Assembly: GCA_900544265.1 (NCBI GenBank) | Contig: UQUQ01000030.1 | Location: forward strand, 1-27,431 | Length of the DNA: 27,431 nt | Direction: 5' to 3' | DNA from: an uncultured Alistipes sp. | GTDB taxonomy: Bacteria > Bacteroidota > Bacteroidia > Bacteroidales > Rikenellaceae | Shown here: one piece after another, positions 1 through 7,392 of the stretch | Layout: every line of letters begins with the position of its first letter | Numbering within the stretch: the stretch's first letter is position 1 | Program-made: the position numbers and the translations under genes | Notes under the pieces: model-generated | Database searches by the model: none | Seen by the model: the letters and a program-made list of their open reading frames with translations, nothing else | Told to the model about the DNA's origin: nothing

Positions 1-131
1 TAGTATTTTCGATGTGTATGTTGTCTGTTCTATTTGTATAATAGGAAATAATGAACAGTATCGGTCTGTTTTCGGCCACCCGTGCTGCGCGTTTTCGGCA
101 ACGGGAAGATCGAACGTGCGGCAGGGGTATG
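1..131. other. Intergenic left edge, no gene seen
   Basis: The first 60 bases are AT-rich, unlike the surrounding GC-rich DNA, which suggests a promoter region belonging to a neighbour outside the window. I could not match a full TAnnTTTG box on either strand. The short reading frames here have no family resemblance and run into the terminator hairpin, so none is called. Confidence 0.4.
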
Positions 132-159
132 AAAAAGGCCGGGACGCGGGGTCCCGGCC
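132..159 (-). terminator. Rho-independent terminator of the uppS-bamA-ompH operon
   Basis: A perfect 9-bp stem, GGCCGGGAC (137-145) and GTCCCGGCC (151-159), encloses a 5-base loop. Five A residues at 132-136 become a U tract after the hairpin when read leftward. It lies about 250 bases beyond the stop of the last ompH gene, so that transcript would carry a long 3' tail. Confidence 0.75.
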
Positions 160-163
160 CTGT

Positions 164-364
164 TTATCGTGGCGGGCGAATCGTCCTTTGCTGCTTCTCC
201 TCCGTCGGCACGTACCCTCGTCTCCGAATCTTCCGTGTGCGGGAGATCGTCTGCTCACGCCCTTCGGTCCGCTGTCGCCTGCTTCGGTCCGTCGACTCTT
301 GCCTTGGCCCGTTGTCGCTTGCGGCGCTCCGGTCTTCGGGGTCTCTCCTCTTCACGCGGGGCAT
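164..364 (-). CDS. Doubtful small arginine-rich ORF
   Basis: This is an ATG-to-TAA frame of 66 codons lying between the last ompH gene and its terminator; its stop is only 4 bases before the hairpin. The product would be extremely basic and polar, rich in Arg, Glu, Thr and Pro, with no hydrophobic core, signal peptide or recognisable motif. That composition is what random GC-rich DNA gives in some frames, and no ribosome binding site is evident. The same stretch may simply be a repeat-rich 3' untranslated tail, as seen after two other leftward transcription units in this window. I list it because its position directly before the terminator is suggestive, but I would not call it a protein without conservation evidence. 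Confidence 0.15.
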   Translation of the reverse strand: MPRVKRRDPEDRSAASDNGPRQESTDRSRRQRTEGREQTISRTRKIRRRGYVPTEEKQQRTIRPPR

Positions 365-411
365 CGCCTGATGGCCTGCAGCCCGTTCGCTCCGGCCACG
401 CTGTGCTTTCG

Positions 412-963
412 TCAGTTGGCAGGGGTTGCGGGGGCTGCCGCGGCGGGCGTATCGGTGATGCCCAGCTCCTTCTTCACCTCGGGAGCAATGTCGATGAGGT
501 TCGTCTCGTCGAACGAAACGAGGGCGCCCGTCGAGGTGTCGAAGACGGCCAGGAAACCGCCGGCCTGCGATACCTTGTCGATGGCGTTCTTGGCCTTCTC
601 GATGATCGGGGCCATCAGCTCGTTGTATTTCTTCTCGTAATCCTGCTGTGCGGCCTGCTGGTACTGCTCGCGGCGCGTAATGAGGTTCTGCAGATCCTGG
701 GCCTTCATTTCACGCGTCGCCTCGGGCAGCGAGTTGTAGCTCTTCTGATACTCCTGCAGCTTGTTCGCGTACTCGACATTGATGGCCTCGATTCCTTCGT
801 TCAGCGTCTTGCCGAAGTTCTCCATGTCCACCTGCATCTGCTTCATCTCGGGCATCGACGCGATGATCTCGCTCGTATTGATGCGACCGAATTTCTGGGC
901 GAAAAGCGACGTGGCGCTCATCATGAGTACAACCGCAAGGGTCAGTCTGATAGCTGTTTTCAT
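412..963 (-). CDS. OmpH/Skp-family periplasmic chaperone (first copy)
   Basis: The 183-residue product starts with a clear signal peptide (basic MKTAIR, hydrophobic core, likely cut after Ala22 in LFAQ). After a short strand (FGRINTSEII) there is a long Gln/Glu/Lys-rich helical region at about 40-130, the tentacle-like coiled coil of Skp, and then a C-terminal strand region (GGFLAVFDTSTGALVSF). Skp proteins trimerise in the periplasm and hold unfolded outer-membrane proteins on their way to the Bam complex. The tail is a low-complexity Ala/Pro/Thr stretch. It is the last gene of the operon, 39 bases after a paralogous ompH and downstream of bamA, the partner of such chaperones. The family call is secure; division of labour between the two copies is unknown. 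Confidence 0.9.
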   Translation of the reverse strand: MKTAIRLTLAVVLMMSATSLFAQKFGRINTSEIIASMPEMKQMQVDMENFGKTLNEGIEAINVEYANKLQEYQKSYNSLPEATREMKAQDLQNLITRREQYQQAAQQDYEKKYNELMAPIIEKAKNAIDKVSQAGGFLAVFDTSTGALVSFDETNLIDIAPEVKKELGITDTPAAAAPATPAN

Positions 964-1002
964 AACAATTGGTCAGTTAATGTTTTGATGTATTGGTAGT
1001 GT

Positions 1003-1509
1003 TTACTTTTTCAGAAGTTCGATGACCTGCTGCGTGTGCTCGGCCGAGGGCGAGGCGTAGAGCAGCGTGGGGTTGTTCGACGAGTCGATCACCGCCGCGG
1101 CGCCGACCTGCTTGGCATAGGCCTCGATGGCATCGAAGACCTTTTTCTGGATCGGCTGGATCAGCTCGAGGCGCTTTTTCATCAGCGTGCCCTCCTGTCC
1201 GAAGAGGCTCTCCTGGAACTGCTGGGCCTCCTTCTCCTTGTCGAGGATCGCCTGCTCGCGCGCCTGACGCGTCGTGGCCGGGAGCGATGCCTTCTGGTTC
1301 ATGTAGTTGTTGTAGAGGGTCTCGACCTCCTGGAAGCGGTTGTCCACCTGCTCCTGATACTGCTTGGCAAGGTCGTCCAGGTCGCTGATGGCCTGGTTGT
1401 AGGCGTCGATGGACTTGAAGATCTTTTCGCTGTCCACGATGATGCAGTTCTGGGCTGCGAGGGTCCCGGCTGCCAGCAGGGCCGCCGCGAACAGAATCAG
1501 TCGTTTCAT
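1003..1509 (-). CDS. OmpH/Skp-family periplasmic chaperone (second copy)
   Basis: I start at the ATG at 1509, where MKRLILF opens a standard signal peptide ending in LAAQ; the longer frame to 1584 would add a basic, Pro-rich stretch in front of it. The 168-residue product has the OmpH layout: a short strand (IIVDSEKIF), a long charged helical region with many Gln/Glu residues at about 35-125, and a C-terminal strand segment containing AAAVIDSSNNPTLLYASP. It should act in the periplasm as a holdase for outer-membrane proteins. It sits 94 bases downstream of bamA and 39 bases upstream of the other ompH. A near-match to the Bacteroidetes -7 box lies in the gap after bamA, so some independent transcription is possible. 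Confidence 0.9.
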   Translation of the reverse strand: MKRLILFAAALLAAGTLAAQNCIIVDSEKIFKSIDAYNQAISDLDDLAKQYQEQVDNRFQEVETLYNNYMNQKASLPATTRQAREQAILDKEKEAQQFQESLFGQEGTLMKKRLELIQPIQKKVFDAIEAYAKQVGAAAVIDSSNNPTLLYASPSAEHTQQVIELLKK

Positions 1510-1561
1510 GGTTTGTCTCGTTTTGGTTCGCTCGGGAGGCGGCAACGGCCGCTTCCGTCTG

Positions 1562-1569
1562 TAAATATA
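1562..1569 (-). promoter_or_regulatory. Possible internal -7 box before the ompH pair
   Basis: Read leftward the bases are TATATTTA, one mismatch from TAnnTTTG. They lie in an AT-rich pocket of the bamA-ompH gap, about 53 bases before the ompH start. No convincing -33 TTTG is seen, so this is only a candidate for an internal promoter. Confidence 0.25.
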
Positions 1570-1603
1570 ACTCTTTTCTTCCAATTTTATTGCCAGCCGC
1601 GCA

Positions 1604-4186
1604 TCAGAACTGCTGTCCGAGCACGAAGTGGAACTGGCTGCCGCTCTTCGACGTGGAGTTGGCCGGGGCGTCGAATCCGTAGCCCCAGTCGATGCCGAGC
1701 ATGCCGACGACGGGCAGGTAGAGCCGCACGCCGAAGCCGGCCGAACGCTTGATCTTGAAGGGCGAGAACTTCTTCCACGACTCGAATGCGTTACCGCCTT
1801 CGAGGAATCCCAGCACGTAGATCGTCGACGAGGGCTTGAGAATCACCGGGTAGCGCAGCTCGGCCGTGTACTTGTTGTATCCGCGCGAGTAGTCGCTCGT
1901 CGGGTCGAGGGCGCCGTCCTCGTAACCGCGCATCGAGATGATGTCGATACCGTAGATGTTGTAGCCCGACATGCCGTCACCGCCGACCTCGAAGCGCTCG
2001 AAGGGCGAGACCTTGTATTTGTTGTAGGCGCCGAGGTATCCCATCTCGGCCTTGAGCATCAGCACGAGGTTCGAGTTCTTCGACAGCGTCTGGTACCACT
2101 GGGCCTTGAACTGCCACTTGTGGAACTCGACCCAGCGGTAGCGCTCCTGGTTGGCCGCGTCGCTCGTGCTCGAGTTCGAGGCCAGCTGTTCGAGCATCCT
2201 GTAGTCCTTGCCGTCCCAGAGCGAGTAGGGGGGCGTGGCCTGCACCGAGGCGCTGAACTCCGAACCGCGGCGCGGATAGAGGGGCTGGTCCACCGAGCTG
2301 CGCGCGAAGACGAGTTTGAGCGAGAGCAGGTTCGCCGCACCGTTCGTCATGCCGAACGTGTTCCAGTTCTTGAGCTTGAAGCGCTCGTAGCTGGCCTCGG
2401 CATAGAACGTGAAGTAGGGGTCGGGCCAGTTGAGGCGCTTGCCCAGACCGGCCGCCACGCCGTAGGTGCGGAAGTACTGCGTGGCACTCTGCCAGACGTA
2501 GTAGGCGTTGTTCTGCTCGGAGATGTGGGCCGAGAGGGTGAACGAGTTGGGCTTCTTGCCGCCGAGCCAGGGGTCGGTGAAACTGAAGGCGAAGGCCTTG
2601 TAGTAGGTACCGTTGGTCTGCGCCGAGAGCGACAGCCGCTGGTTCTGTCCCATCGGGTAGGGGCGCCAGGCGCCCTTCTTGAAGAAGTTTTTGACCGAGA
2701 GGTTGTTGAGCGTGATGCCCACCGATCCGACGAAGGTGCCCGAGCCCCAGCCGCCGGCGATGTTGAACTGGTCGGAAGCCTGCTCCTCGAGCGCCCAGTT
2801 GACGTTGACCAGCTCGCTCGACACGGGCTTGATGTCCGGAGCGATGGCCTCGGGGTTGAAGTGCCCCATCGAGCCGAGCATGCGGATGGTCTGCATGAGC
2901 ATCGAGCGGTCGTAGAGCTCGCCCGGCCGCGTGTAGAGCTCGCGGCGGATCACCTCGTCGTCGACACGCTGGTTGCCCGTGATGCCCACCTCGTTGATCG
3001 TGAACTGCTTGCCCTCAAAGATCTTGACCTCGATGTCGATCGAGTCCGTTCCGATGATCGTCTCCGCGGGGTCGATCTGCGAGGTCAGGTAGCCCTGGTT
3101 CTGGTAGAGCGACGAGACGGACATCTCCTCGGGGTTGGCCTCCTTGCCGATGCCGAGGCGCTTCTGGATGGTCTTCTTGTCGTAGGTGTCGCCCGACTCG
3201 ACGCCGAACATTTGCTGCAGGTCCTCGGTCGTGTAGACCGAGTTGCCGACCCACGAGACGTTGCGGATGTAGTATTTGTTGCCCTCCGACACCTCGATGT
3301 CGATGCCCAGCCGCTTCTCGTTGATCGGGTAGATCGAGTCGCGCAGGATGTTGGCGTTGCGGTAGCCCTTCGAGTTGTAGAAGTCGATGAGCAGCTCCTT
3401 GTCGGCCGCGTAGTCCGTTTCGTTGAGCTTCGTGCCCTTGAAGATGTTGATGCTCTTCTGGTGGGTCTTCTTGAAGGTGCGGCGCAGCCGCTTGTCGGTG
3501 AACTCCGTGTTGCCGATGAAGTTGATCTGGCCGATCTTGACCTTGTCCTTGCGGTCGATCACGAAGGTGACGTTCACCATCTGCGGGCGCACCGTGTCGT
3601 TCTCGATGCGCACGTCGACCTCGGCGTTGCGGAATCCCTTTTCGGACCAGTACTCCTTGATGAGCTTGCGGTTCTTGTCGATGACGTAGTCCGACAGTTC
3701 GCCGCCGCGGCGCAGCTTGAGTTTCTCCAGCAGGTCGGTCTTCTTGCCGCGCGGAATGCCCTCGAAGGCCCAGTTGTTGACCCGGGGCCGCTCCTTGAGG
3801 AAGACCTCCAGGTCGAGGCTGTCGCCCTCGATGTCGGCGCCGATCTTCACGTCCGAGAAGAAGCGCTGGCTCCACAGGCGCGAAATGGCGTTGGAGATGA
3901 ACGAGCTGGGCAGGTAGATCGAGTCGCCCTCGATCAGGCCGGCCGAGGACTTGAGCATGTCCGCATTGAGGTACTGCACGCCGTGGATGTTGATCTTGCG
4001 GATGTAGTAGAGGCGGGGTTCACTGCTGCCCTGCATCATGGGGGCGTCCTCGGGAAAGTCGGGGGCGGATTCCGCCGCCGGGGCGGTCGAAGGCTGCTCC
4101 GCGGCGGGCGCATGCTGTGCGAACATGTTCTGGCTGCACGATACGAGGAGCGCCGCGGCCGTGAATACCTTACCGAAATAATTCAT
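1604..4186 (-). CDS. bamA: BamA, outer-membrane protein assembly factor
   Basis: The 860-residue product is the Omp85-family insertase that folds barrel proteins into the outer membrane. After an N-terminal export signal (about 1-24) and an Ala/Pro/Glu-rich linker come five POTRA-like units, at roughly 58-132, 134-212, 214-301, 303-392 and 394-468. Several contain the typical Gly-Asn or Gly-Val turn after the first strand (INFIGNTEF, VGITGNQRV). The barrel fills about 472-860. It contains MRGY at 752-755, matching the conserved VRGF/Y loop motif of Omp85 proteins, and ends in FHFVLGQQF with the terminal Phe expected of an outer-membrane strand. The gene lies 25 bases after uppS and before two ompH genes. 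The signal peptide contains LVSC, which resembles a lipobox; BamA is not normally a lipoprotein, so I treat that as probable coincidence. Confidence 0.96.
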   Translation of the reverse strand: MNYFGKVFTAAALLVSCSQNMFAQHAPAAEQPSTAPAAESAPDFPEDAPMMQGSSEPRLYYIRKINIHGVQYLNADMLKSSAGLIEGDSIYLPSSFISNAISRLWSQRFFSDVKIGADIEGDSLDLEVFLKERPRVNNWAFEGIPRGKKTDLLEKLKLRRGGELSDYVIDKNRKLIKEYWSEKGFRNAEVDVRIENDTVRPQMVNVTFVIDRKDKVKIGQINFIGNTEFTDKRLRRTFKKTHQKSINIFKGTKLNETDYAADKELLIDFYNSKGYRNANILRDSIYPINEKRLGIDIEVSEGNKYYIRNVSWVGNSVYTTEDLQQMFGVESGDTYDKKTIQKRLGIGKEANPEEMSVSSLYQNQGYLTSQIDPAETIIGTDSIDIEVKIFEGKQFTINEVGITGNQRVDDEVIRRELYTRPGELYDRSMLMQTIRMLGSMGHFNPEAIAPDIKPVSSELVNVNWALEEQASDQFNIAGGWGSGTFVGSVGITLNNLSVKNFFKKGAWRPYPMGQNQRLSLSAQTNGTYYKAFAFSFTDPWLGGKKPNSFTLSAHISEQNNAYYVWQSATQYFRTYGVAAGLGKRLNWPDPYFTFYAEASYERFKLKNWNTFGMTNGAANLLSLKLVFARSSVDQPLYPRRGSEFSASVQATPPYSLWDGKDYRMLEQLASNSSTSDAANQERYRWVEFHKWQFKAQWYQTLSKNSNLVLMLKAEMGYLGAYNKYKVSPFERFEVGGDGMSGYNIYGIDIISMRGYEDGALDPTSDYSRGYNKYTAELRYPVILKPSSTIYVLGFLEGGNAFESWKKFSPFKIKRSAGFGVRLYLPVVGMLGIDWGYGFDAPANSTSKSGSQFHFVLGQQF

Positions 4187-4211
4187 CTGTCGAAATCTAA
4201 TCTAACTTCAT

Positions 4212-4925
4212 TTACTTAACGAGTCCGAACCGCCGGTCGCGCCGGGCGTACTCGGCCAGTGCGCGGTCGAACTCCGCTTCGGTGAAATCGGGCCACAGCA
4301 CCTCGGGAAAGTAGAGCTCGGCGTAGGAGGCCTGCCACAGCAGGAAGTTGCTCAACCGGCACTCGCCGCTCGTGCGGACGATCAGGTCCGGATCGGGGTA
4401 TTCGGCCGTGTCGAGGGCCTCGGAGACGGTCCGTTCGTCGATCGCGGCGGGGTCTATCCCGCCGGCTGCGGCGCGCGCGGCGATCTTCCGCACGGCGCGC
4501 GTGATCTCGCTGCGCGAGGAGTAGTTGAGCGCGAGAATCAGCGTCAGGACCTTGCCGTCGGCGGTCTGCTCCTCGGCGCGGGCCAGGTAGCTGCGGACCT
4601 TCTCCGAGAAGCGGCTCCGTTCGCCGATCATGCGCACGCGCACGCCCTGGCGGACGAGCTCGGGCGTCTCGCTGATGACGCTCTGGCAGAAGAGCTCCAT
4701 CAGCGAGTCGACCTCCTTCTGGGGACGGCCCCAGTTTTCGGTCGAAAAGGCATAGAGCGTCAGATACTTCACACCGTTGCGCACGGCGGCGCGCAGCGAG
4801 GCCCGCACGGGTTCGATCCCGGCGGCATGTCCTTCGTAACGCTCCTTGCCGCGCAATTCGGCCCAGCGGCCGTTGCCGTCCATGATGATGGCCACGTGTT
4901 GCGGTATGCGGTTCTGATCGCTCAT
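4212..4925 (-). CDS. uppS: Undecaprenyl-diphosphate synthase (cis-prenyltransferase)
   Basis: The enzyme adds isopentenyl units in cis to farnesyl diphosphate, giving the C55 carrier used for peptidoglycan and surface glycans. The start is the ATG at 4925 (MSDQNRIPQHVAIIMDGNGRW); the nine codons upstream lie over the promoter and are unlikely to be translated. Family signatures are complete: the MDGNGRWA diphosphate-binding loop with Asp16, LYAFSTENW at 57-65, and RTSGECRLSNFLLWQ near 184-198. At 237 residues it is normal for the family. It is the first gene of an operon with bamA and two ompH genes, with a good TAnnTTTG box 25 bases upstream. Linking carrier-lipid supply to outer-membrane assembly in one transcript is usual in this phylum. 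Confidence 0.96.
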   Translation of the reverse strand: MSDQNRIPQHVAIIMDGNGRWAELRGKERYEGHAAGIEPVRASLRAAVRNGVKYLTLYAFSTENWGRPQKEVDSLMELFCQSVISETPELVRQGVRVRMIGERSRFSEKVRSYLARAEEQTADGKVLTLILALNYSSRSEITRAVRKIAARAAAGGIDPAAIDERTVSEALDTAEYPDPDLIVRTSGECRLSNFLLWQASYAELYFPEVLWPDFTEAEFDRALAEYARRDRRFGLVK

Positions 4926-4949
4926 AGTTCGGGGCTCGATATTAGGGCA

Positions 4950-4957
4950 CAAATATA
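4950..4957 (-). promoter_or_regulatory. -7 box of the uppS-bamA-ompH operon
   Basis: Read leftward the bases are TATATTTG, an exact TAnnTTTG match to the Bacteroidetes primary sigma factor -7 element. It lies in an AT-rich gap between nadK and uppS, 25 bases before the uppS start. The -33 TTTG element is not clear. Confidence 0.65.
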
Positions 4958-5019
4958 GGGAATAAAATGAAATTTACCTATTTTGATGAACAACTTTACT
5001 CCGATTCCGACCGGGCGGG

Positions 5020-5898
5020 TCAGCTGCGGATGTCCACGCCCCACATCATCTTATTGCGTAACGTGTCGTAAAATGATATATTGTGCGGTACGGCCAAAAA
5101 AATCGGCCGTGCGGCCCGCCGCACGATGCATGTGGTCTCCTGCGGAATGGCGTAGGCGCGGTTGTCGAGCGTGACGAAGGCCTCCGAGCGGCGGGCGTGC
5201 ACATGCAGCGTGATGACGCTCGAGTCGGGGATCACCACCGGGCGCATCGTGAGGTTGTGCGGCGCCAGGGGCGAGATGACCAGGCAGGCGCACGACGGGG
5301 CCACGACGGGGCCTCCGGCGCTGAGCGAGTAGGCGGTCGATCCGGTGGGGGTCGAGACGATCACCCCGTCGCCGTGGTAGGTGGCGACCATCTGCCGGTC
5401 GACGAAGGTCTCCACGGAGAGCATGCCTGCGCCGTGCCGCTGTACGGTGAACTCGTTCAGGGCAAAGAACTTCGAGTCCTCGGGGCAGCAGGCGCCCGTG
5501 ACCTCGAGCAGCGTGCGCGGCTCGGTGGAGAGCCGCCGCTCGGCGATCTCGCGGAAGATCAGGTCGAGCCCCGAGTTGGGCGCCGTCGTCAGGAATCCGA
5601 GGTGCCCGGCGTTGATGCCCATGACGGGAACGGGCTCCCCGCCCAGGCGGTGCACCCCTTCGAGCAGCGTGCCGTCGCCTCCGTAGCAGACCATGATCGT
5701 CTCCGGCGGCTGCGGCCCGATATGGTACCCGTAGGTGCGGGCTGCCGGAATGTCCACGCCCGCCTTTTCGGCCACGACGGGGGCGAACTCCTCGTTGACC
5801 AGCCAGTCGAATCCGAAGAGTTGCAGCGCGGCAACGAGTTGCCGGATTTCATCGGTCGTGTGGGCGATCTGCGGGCGGGAAAAAAGTATGATTCTCAT
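5020..5898 (-). CDS. nadK: NAD kinase
   Basis: NAD kinase phosphorylates NAD to NADP in the cytosol and sets the NADPH supply. I start at the ATG at 5898 (MRIILFSRPQ), which begins the first Rossmann-like strand; the frame extends 33 codons upstream but those residues are not family-like. Signatures are complete: GGDGTLL at 73-79 with the catalytic Asp75, ALNEF around 146-150, and GDGVIVSTPTGSTAYSLSAGGP across 177-197. Length (292 residues) is normal. It is transcribed away from pdxJ, from a promoter with an exact TATCTTTG box, and stops 94 bases before uppS, which has its own promoter. The family assignment is secure; ATP versus polyphosphate preference cannot be read from the sequence. Confidence 0.96.
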   Translation of the reverse strand: MRIILFSRPQIAHTTDEIRQLVAALQLFGFDWLVNEEFAPVVAEKAGVDIPAARTYGYHIGPQPPETIMVCYGGDGTLLEGVHRLGGEPVPVMGINAGHLGFLTTAPNSGLDLIFREIAERRLSTEPRTLLEVTGACCPEDSKFFALNEFTVQRHGAGMLSVETFVDRQMVATYHGDGVIVSTPTGSTAYSLSAGGPVVAPSCACLVISPLAPHNLTMRPVVIPDSSVITLHVHARRSEAFVTLDNRAYAIPQETTCIVRRAARPIFLAVPHNISFYDTLRNKMMWGVDIRS

Positions 5899-5922
5899 CG
5901 GCGGAGTTTCAAAAAAAGTGAG

Positions 5923-5930
5923 TAACTTTA
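5923..5930 (+). promoter_or_regulatory. Candidate -7 box for pdxJ
   Basis: The bases TAACTTTA differ by one position from TAnnTTTG. They lie 82 bases before the pdxJ start, just past the nadK start codon, in a short AT-rich pocket. No clear -33 element is present, so this is a weak call. Confidence 0.3.
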
Positions 5931-5994
5931 CCACGTCGCCGCAACCGGCGCTCCGCGGCGGGCGCTCCCCGGCCGCCGGCGACGCATTCGGAGA

Positions 5995-6002
5995 CAAAGA
6001 TA
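5995..6002 (-). promoter_or_regulatory. -7 box of nadK
   Basis: Read leftward the bases are TATCTTTG, an exact TAnnTTTG match. It would give a GC-rich leader of roughly 90 bases before the nadK ATG. It lies just upstream of the divergent pdxJ start, so the two genes share this 113-base control region. Confidence 0.6.
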
Positions 6003-6011
6003 GGGATTTTT

Positions 6012-6731
6012 ATGACAAAGTTGAGTGTGAACATCAATAAGATTGCCGTCGTGCGCAATTCCCGCGGCGGGAATCTGCCCGACGTGGTCCGCGCGGCCAC
6101 GGATATCGAACGCTTCGGTGCCGACGGCATCACGGTGCATCCGCGCCCCGATGCGCGGCACATCCGCTACGACGACGTGCGCGCCCTGAAACGGGTGCTC
6201 CGCACGGAGTTCAACATCGAGGGCAACCCCATTCCGTCGTTCATCGACCTCGTGTGCGAGGTCGTGCCGACGCAGGTGACCTTGGTGCCGGACGCTCCCG
6301 ACGCCATCACGTCGAGCGCCGGATGGGATACGCTCGCCAACCGCGCGTTCCTTACCGACGTGACGGCCCGCTTCCACGAGAAAGGCATCCGGGTCTCGAT
6401 CTTCGTCGACCCCTCGCCGGAGATGGTTGCCGGCGCCCGGGCGTGCGGCGCTGACCGGGTGGAGCTCTACACGGAGGCCTATGCGCGGGAGTATGCGGCC
6501 GGTGCCGACGAGGCGATCGCCCCCTATGTCGCCGCGGCCGAGGAGGCGCGCCGCCAGGGGCTCGGGCTCAACGCCGGACACGACCTCTCGCTGGAGAATC
6601 TCCACTTTTTCGTGAACCGCATCCCCTGGACCGACGAGGTCTCGATCGGCCATGCGCTCATCTGCGACGCCCTCTATTACGGACTGGAAAATACGGTGCG
6701 GCTCTACCGCCGCGAACTCAAACTCGAATAA
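6012..6731 (+). CDS. pdxJ: Pyridoxine 5'-phosphate synthase
   Basis: PdxJ condenses 1-deoxy-D-xylulose 5-phosphate with the PdxA product, forming pyridoxine 5'-phosphate, the last ring-forming step of the DXP-dependent vitamin B6 route. The 239-residue TIM-barrel protein shows LSVNINKIAVVRNSRGG at its start, HPRPDARHI at 43-51, LVPDAPDAITSSAGWD at 91-106 and NAGHDLSLENL near the C terminus, all strong PdxJ signatures. It opens a rightward group, followed after 13 bases by an SGNH-hydrolase-like gene and then cca. It diverges from nadK. I see no link in substrate to the following genes. Length and motifs are normal. Confidence 0.96.
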   Translation: MTKLSVNINKIAVVRNSRGGNLPDVVRAATDIERFGADGITVHPRPDARHIRYDDVRALKRVLRTEFNIEGNPIPSFIDLVCEVVPTQVTLVPDAPDAITSSAGWDTLANRAFLTDVTARFHEKGIRVSIFVDPSPEMVAGARACGADRVELYTEAYAREYAAGADEAIAPYVAAAEEARRQGLGLNAGHDLSLENLHFFVNRIPWTDEVSIGHALICDALYYGLENTVRLYRRELKLE

Positions 6732-6744
6732 CGACTTCGCATCC

Positions 6745-7392
6745 ATGAAACGTCTGCTTTTGCTGACCGCCGCGCTGCTGCTCTCCGGTGCGGCCCTGGC
6801 ACAGGAGGGCTACGAGCGGCAGCGCCGCGATCTTTTCGACGTGCTCCCCGTGCGGTCGAACGACATCATCTTCCTGGGCGACGGCCTGACGGACGGCTGC
6901 GAGTGGGCCGAGCTCTTCGACAACCGCCACATCAAGAACCGCGGCATCCGCGGCGACCGTTCGGAATGGCTGCTCGAGCGGCTCGACACGCTCATCGCGG
7001 GCCATCCGAAGAAGCTCTTCCTGATGATCGGCACGAACGACCTGGCCGCCGGTGTCGCGCCTGCGCGCATCGTGGAACACGTGCGCCGGCTGATCGACCG
7101 TTTCCGCACCGAGTCGCGCTGGACGAAGCTCTACGTGCAGAGCATCCTGCCCGTGAACGGCCGCTCGTTCGACCGCTACGCGGAGCACTATGCCCGTGCC
7201 GCGCAGATCGTCGAGACGAACCGCCAGCTTGCGGCGCTCTGCGAGGAGCTGCAGGTCGTCTATCTGGACGTCTATGCGGCGCTCGTCGACTCGAACGGCG
7301 ACCTGAACGCCGCCTATACCGACGACGGGCTGCATCTGCTCGGCGAGGGATACCAGGTGTGGAAAGAAGCGATCCGGCCCTATGTCAAATAG
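6745..7392 (+). CDS. SGNH/GDSL-hydrolase-like exported protein, nucleophile missing
   Basis: The start is the ATG at 6745, giving MKRLLLL and a clear signal peptide cut near ALAQ (residue 20); the upstream extension lies inside pdxJ. The 215-residue product follows the SGNH hydrolase plan: block I at FLGDGLTDG (43-51), block II at NRGIRGD (65-71), block III at IGTND (95-99) and block V at DDGLH (193-197), which supplies the Asp and His of the triad. In family members block I reads GDS or GNS and the Ser is the nucleophile; here residue 47 is Gly, encoded GGC at 6883-6885, one base from AGC. Relatives are esterases or acetylesterases acting on sugars or lipids in the periplasm, but this copy may be inactive. 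It lies 13 bases after pdxJ and overlaps cca by 11 bases. Confidence 0.85.
   Translation: MKRLLLLTAALLLSGAALAQEGYERQRRDLFDVLPVRSNDIIFLGDGLTDGCEWAELFDNRHIKNRGIRGDRSEWLLERLDTLIAGHPKKLFLMIGTNDLAAGVAPARIVEHVRRLIDRFRTESRWTKLYVQSILPVNGRSFDRYAEHYARAAQIVETNRQLAALCEELQVVYLDVYAALVDSNGDLNAAYTDDGLHLLGEGYQVWKEAIRPYVK

Noticed and set aside
51..371. Plus-strand frame at the left edge
   Set aside because: It runs through the terminator hairpin and low-complexity DNA and has no recognisable features.
1628..4219. 863-codon open frame on the plus strand opposite bamA
   Set aside because: It is a long antisense shadow caused by high GC and codon bias; the product is Arg/Val/Asp/Leu-rich low complexity with no fold signature, while bamA on the other strand is unmistakable.
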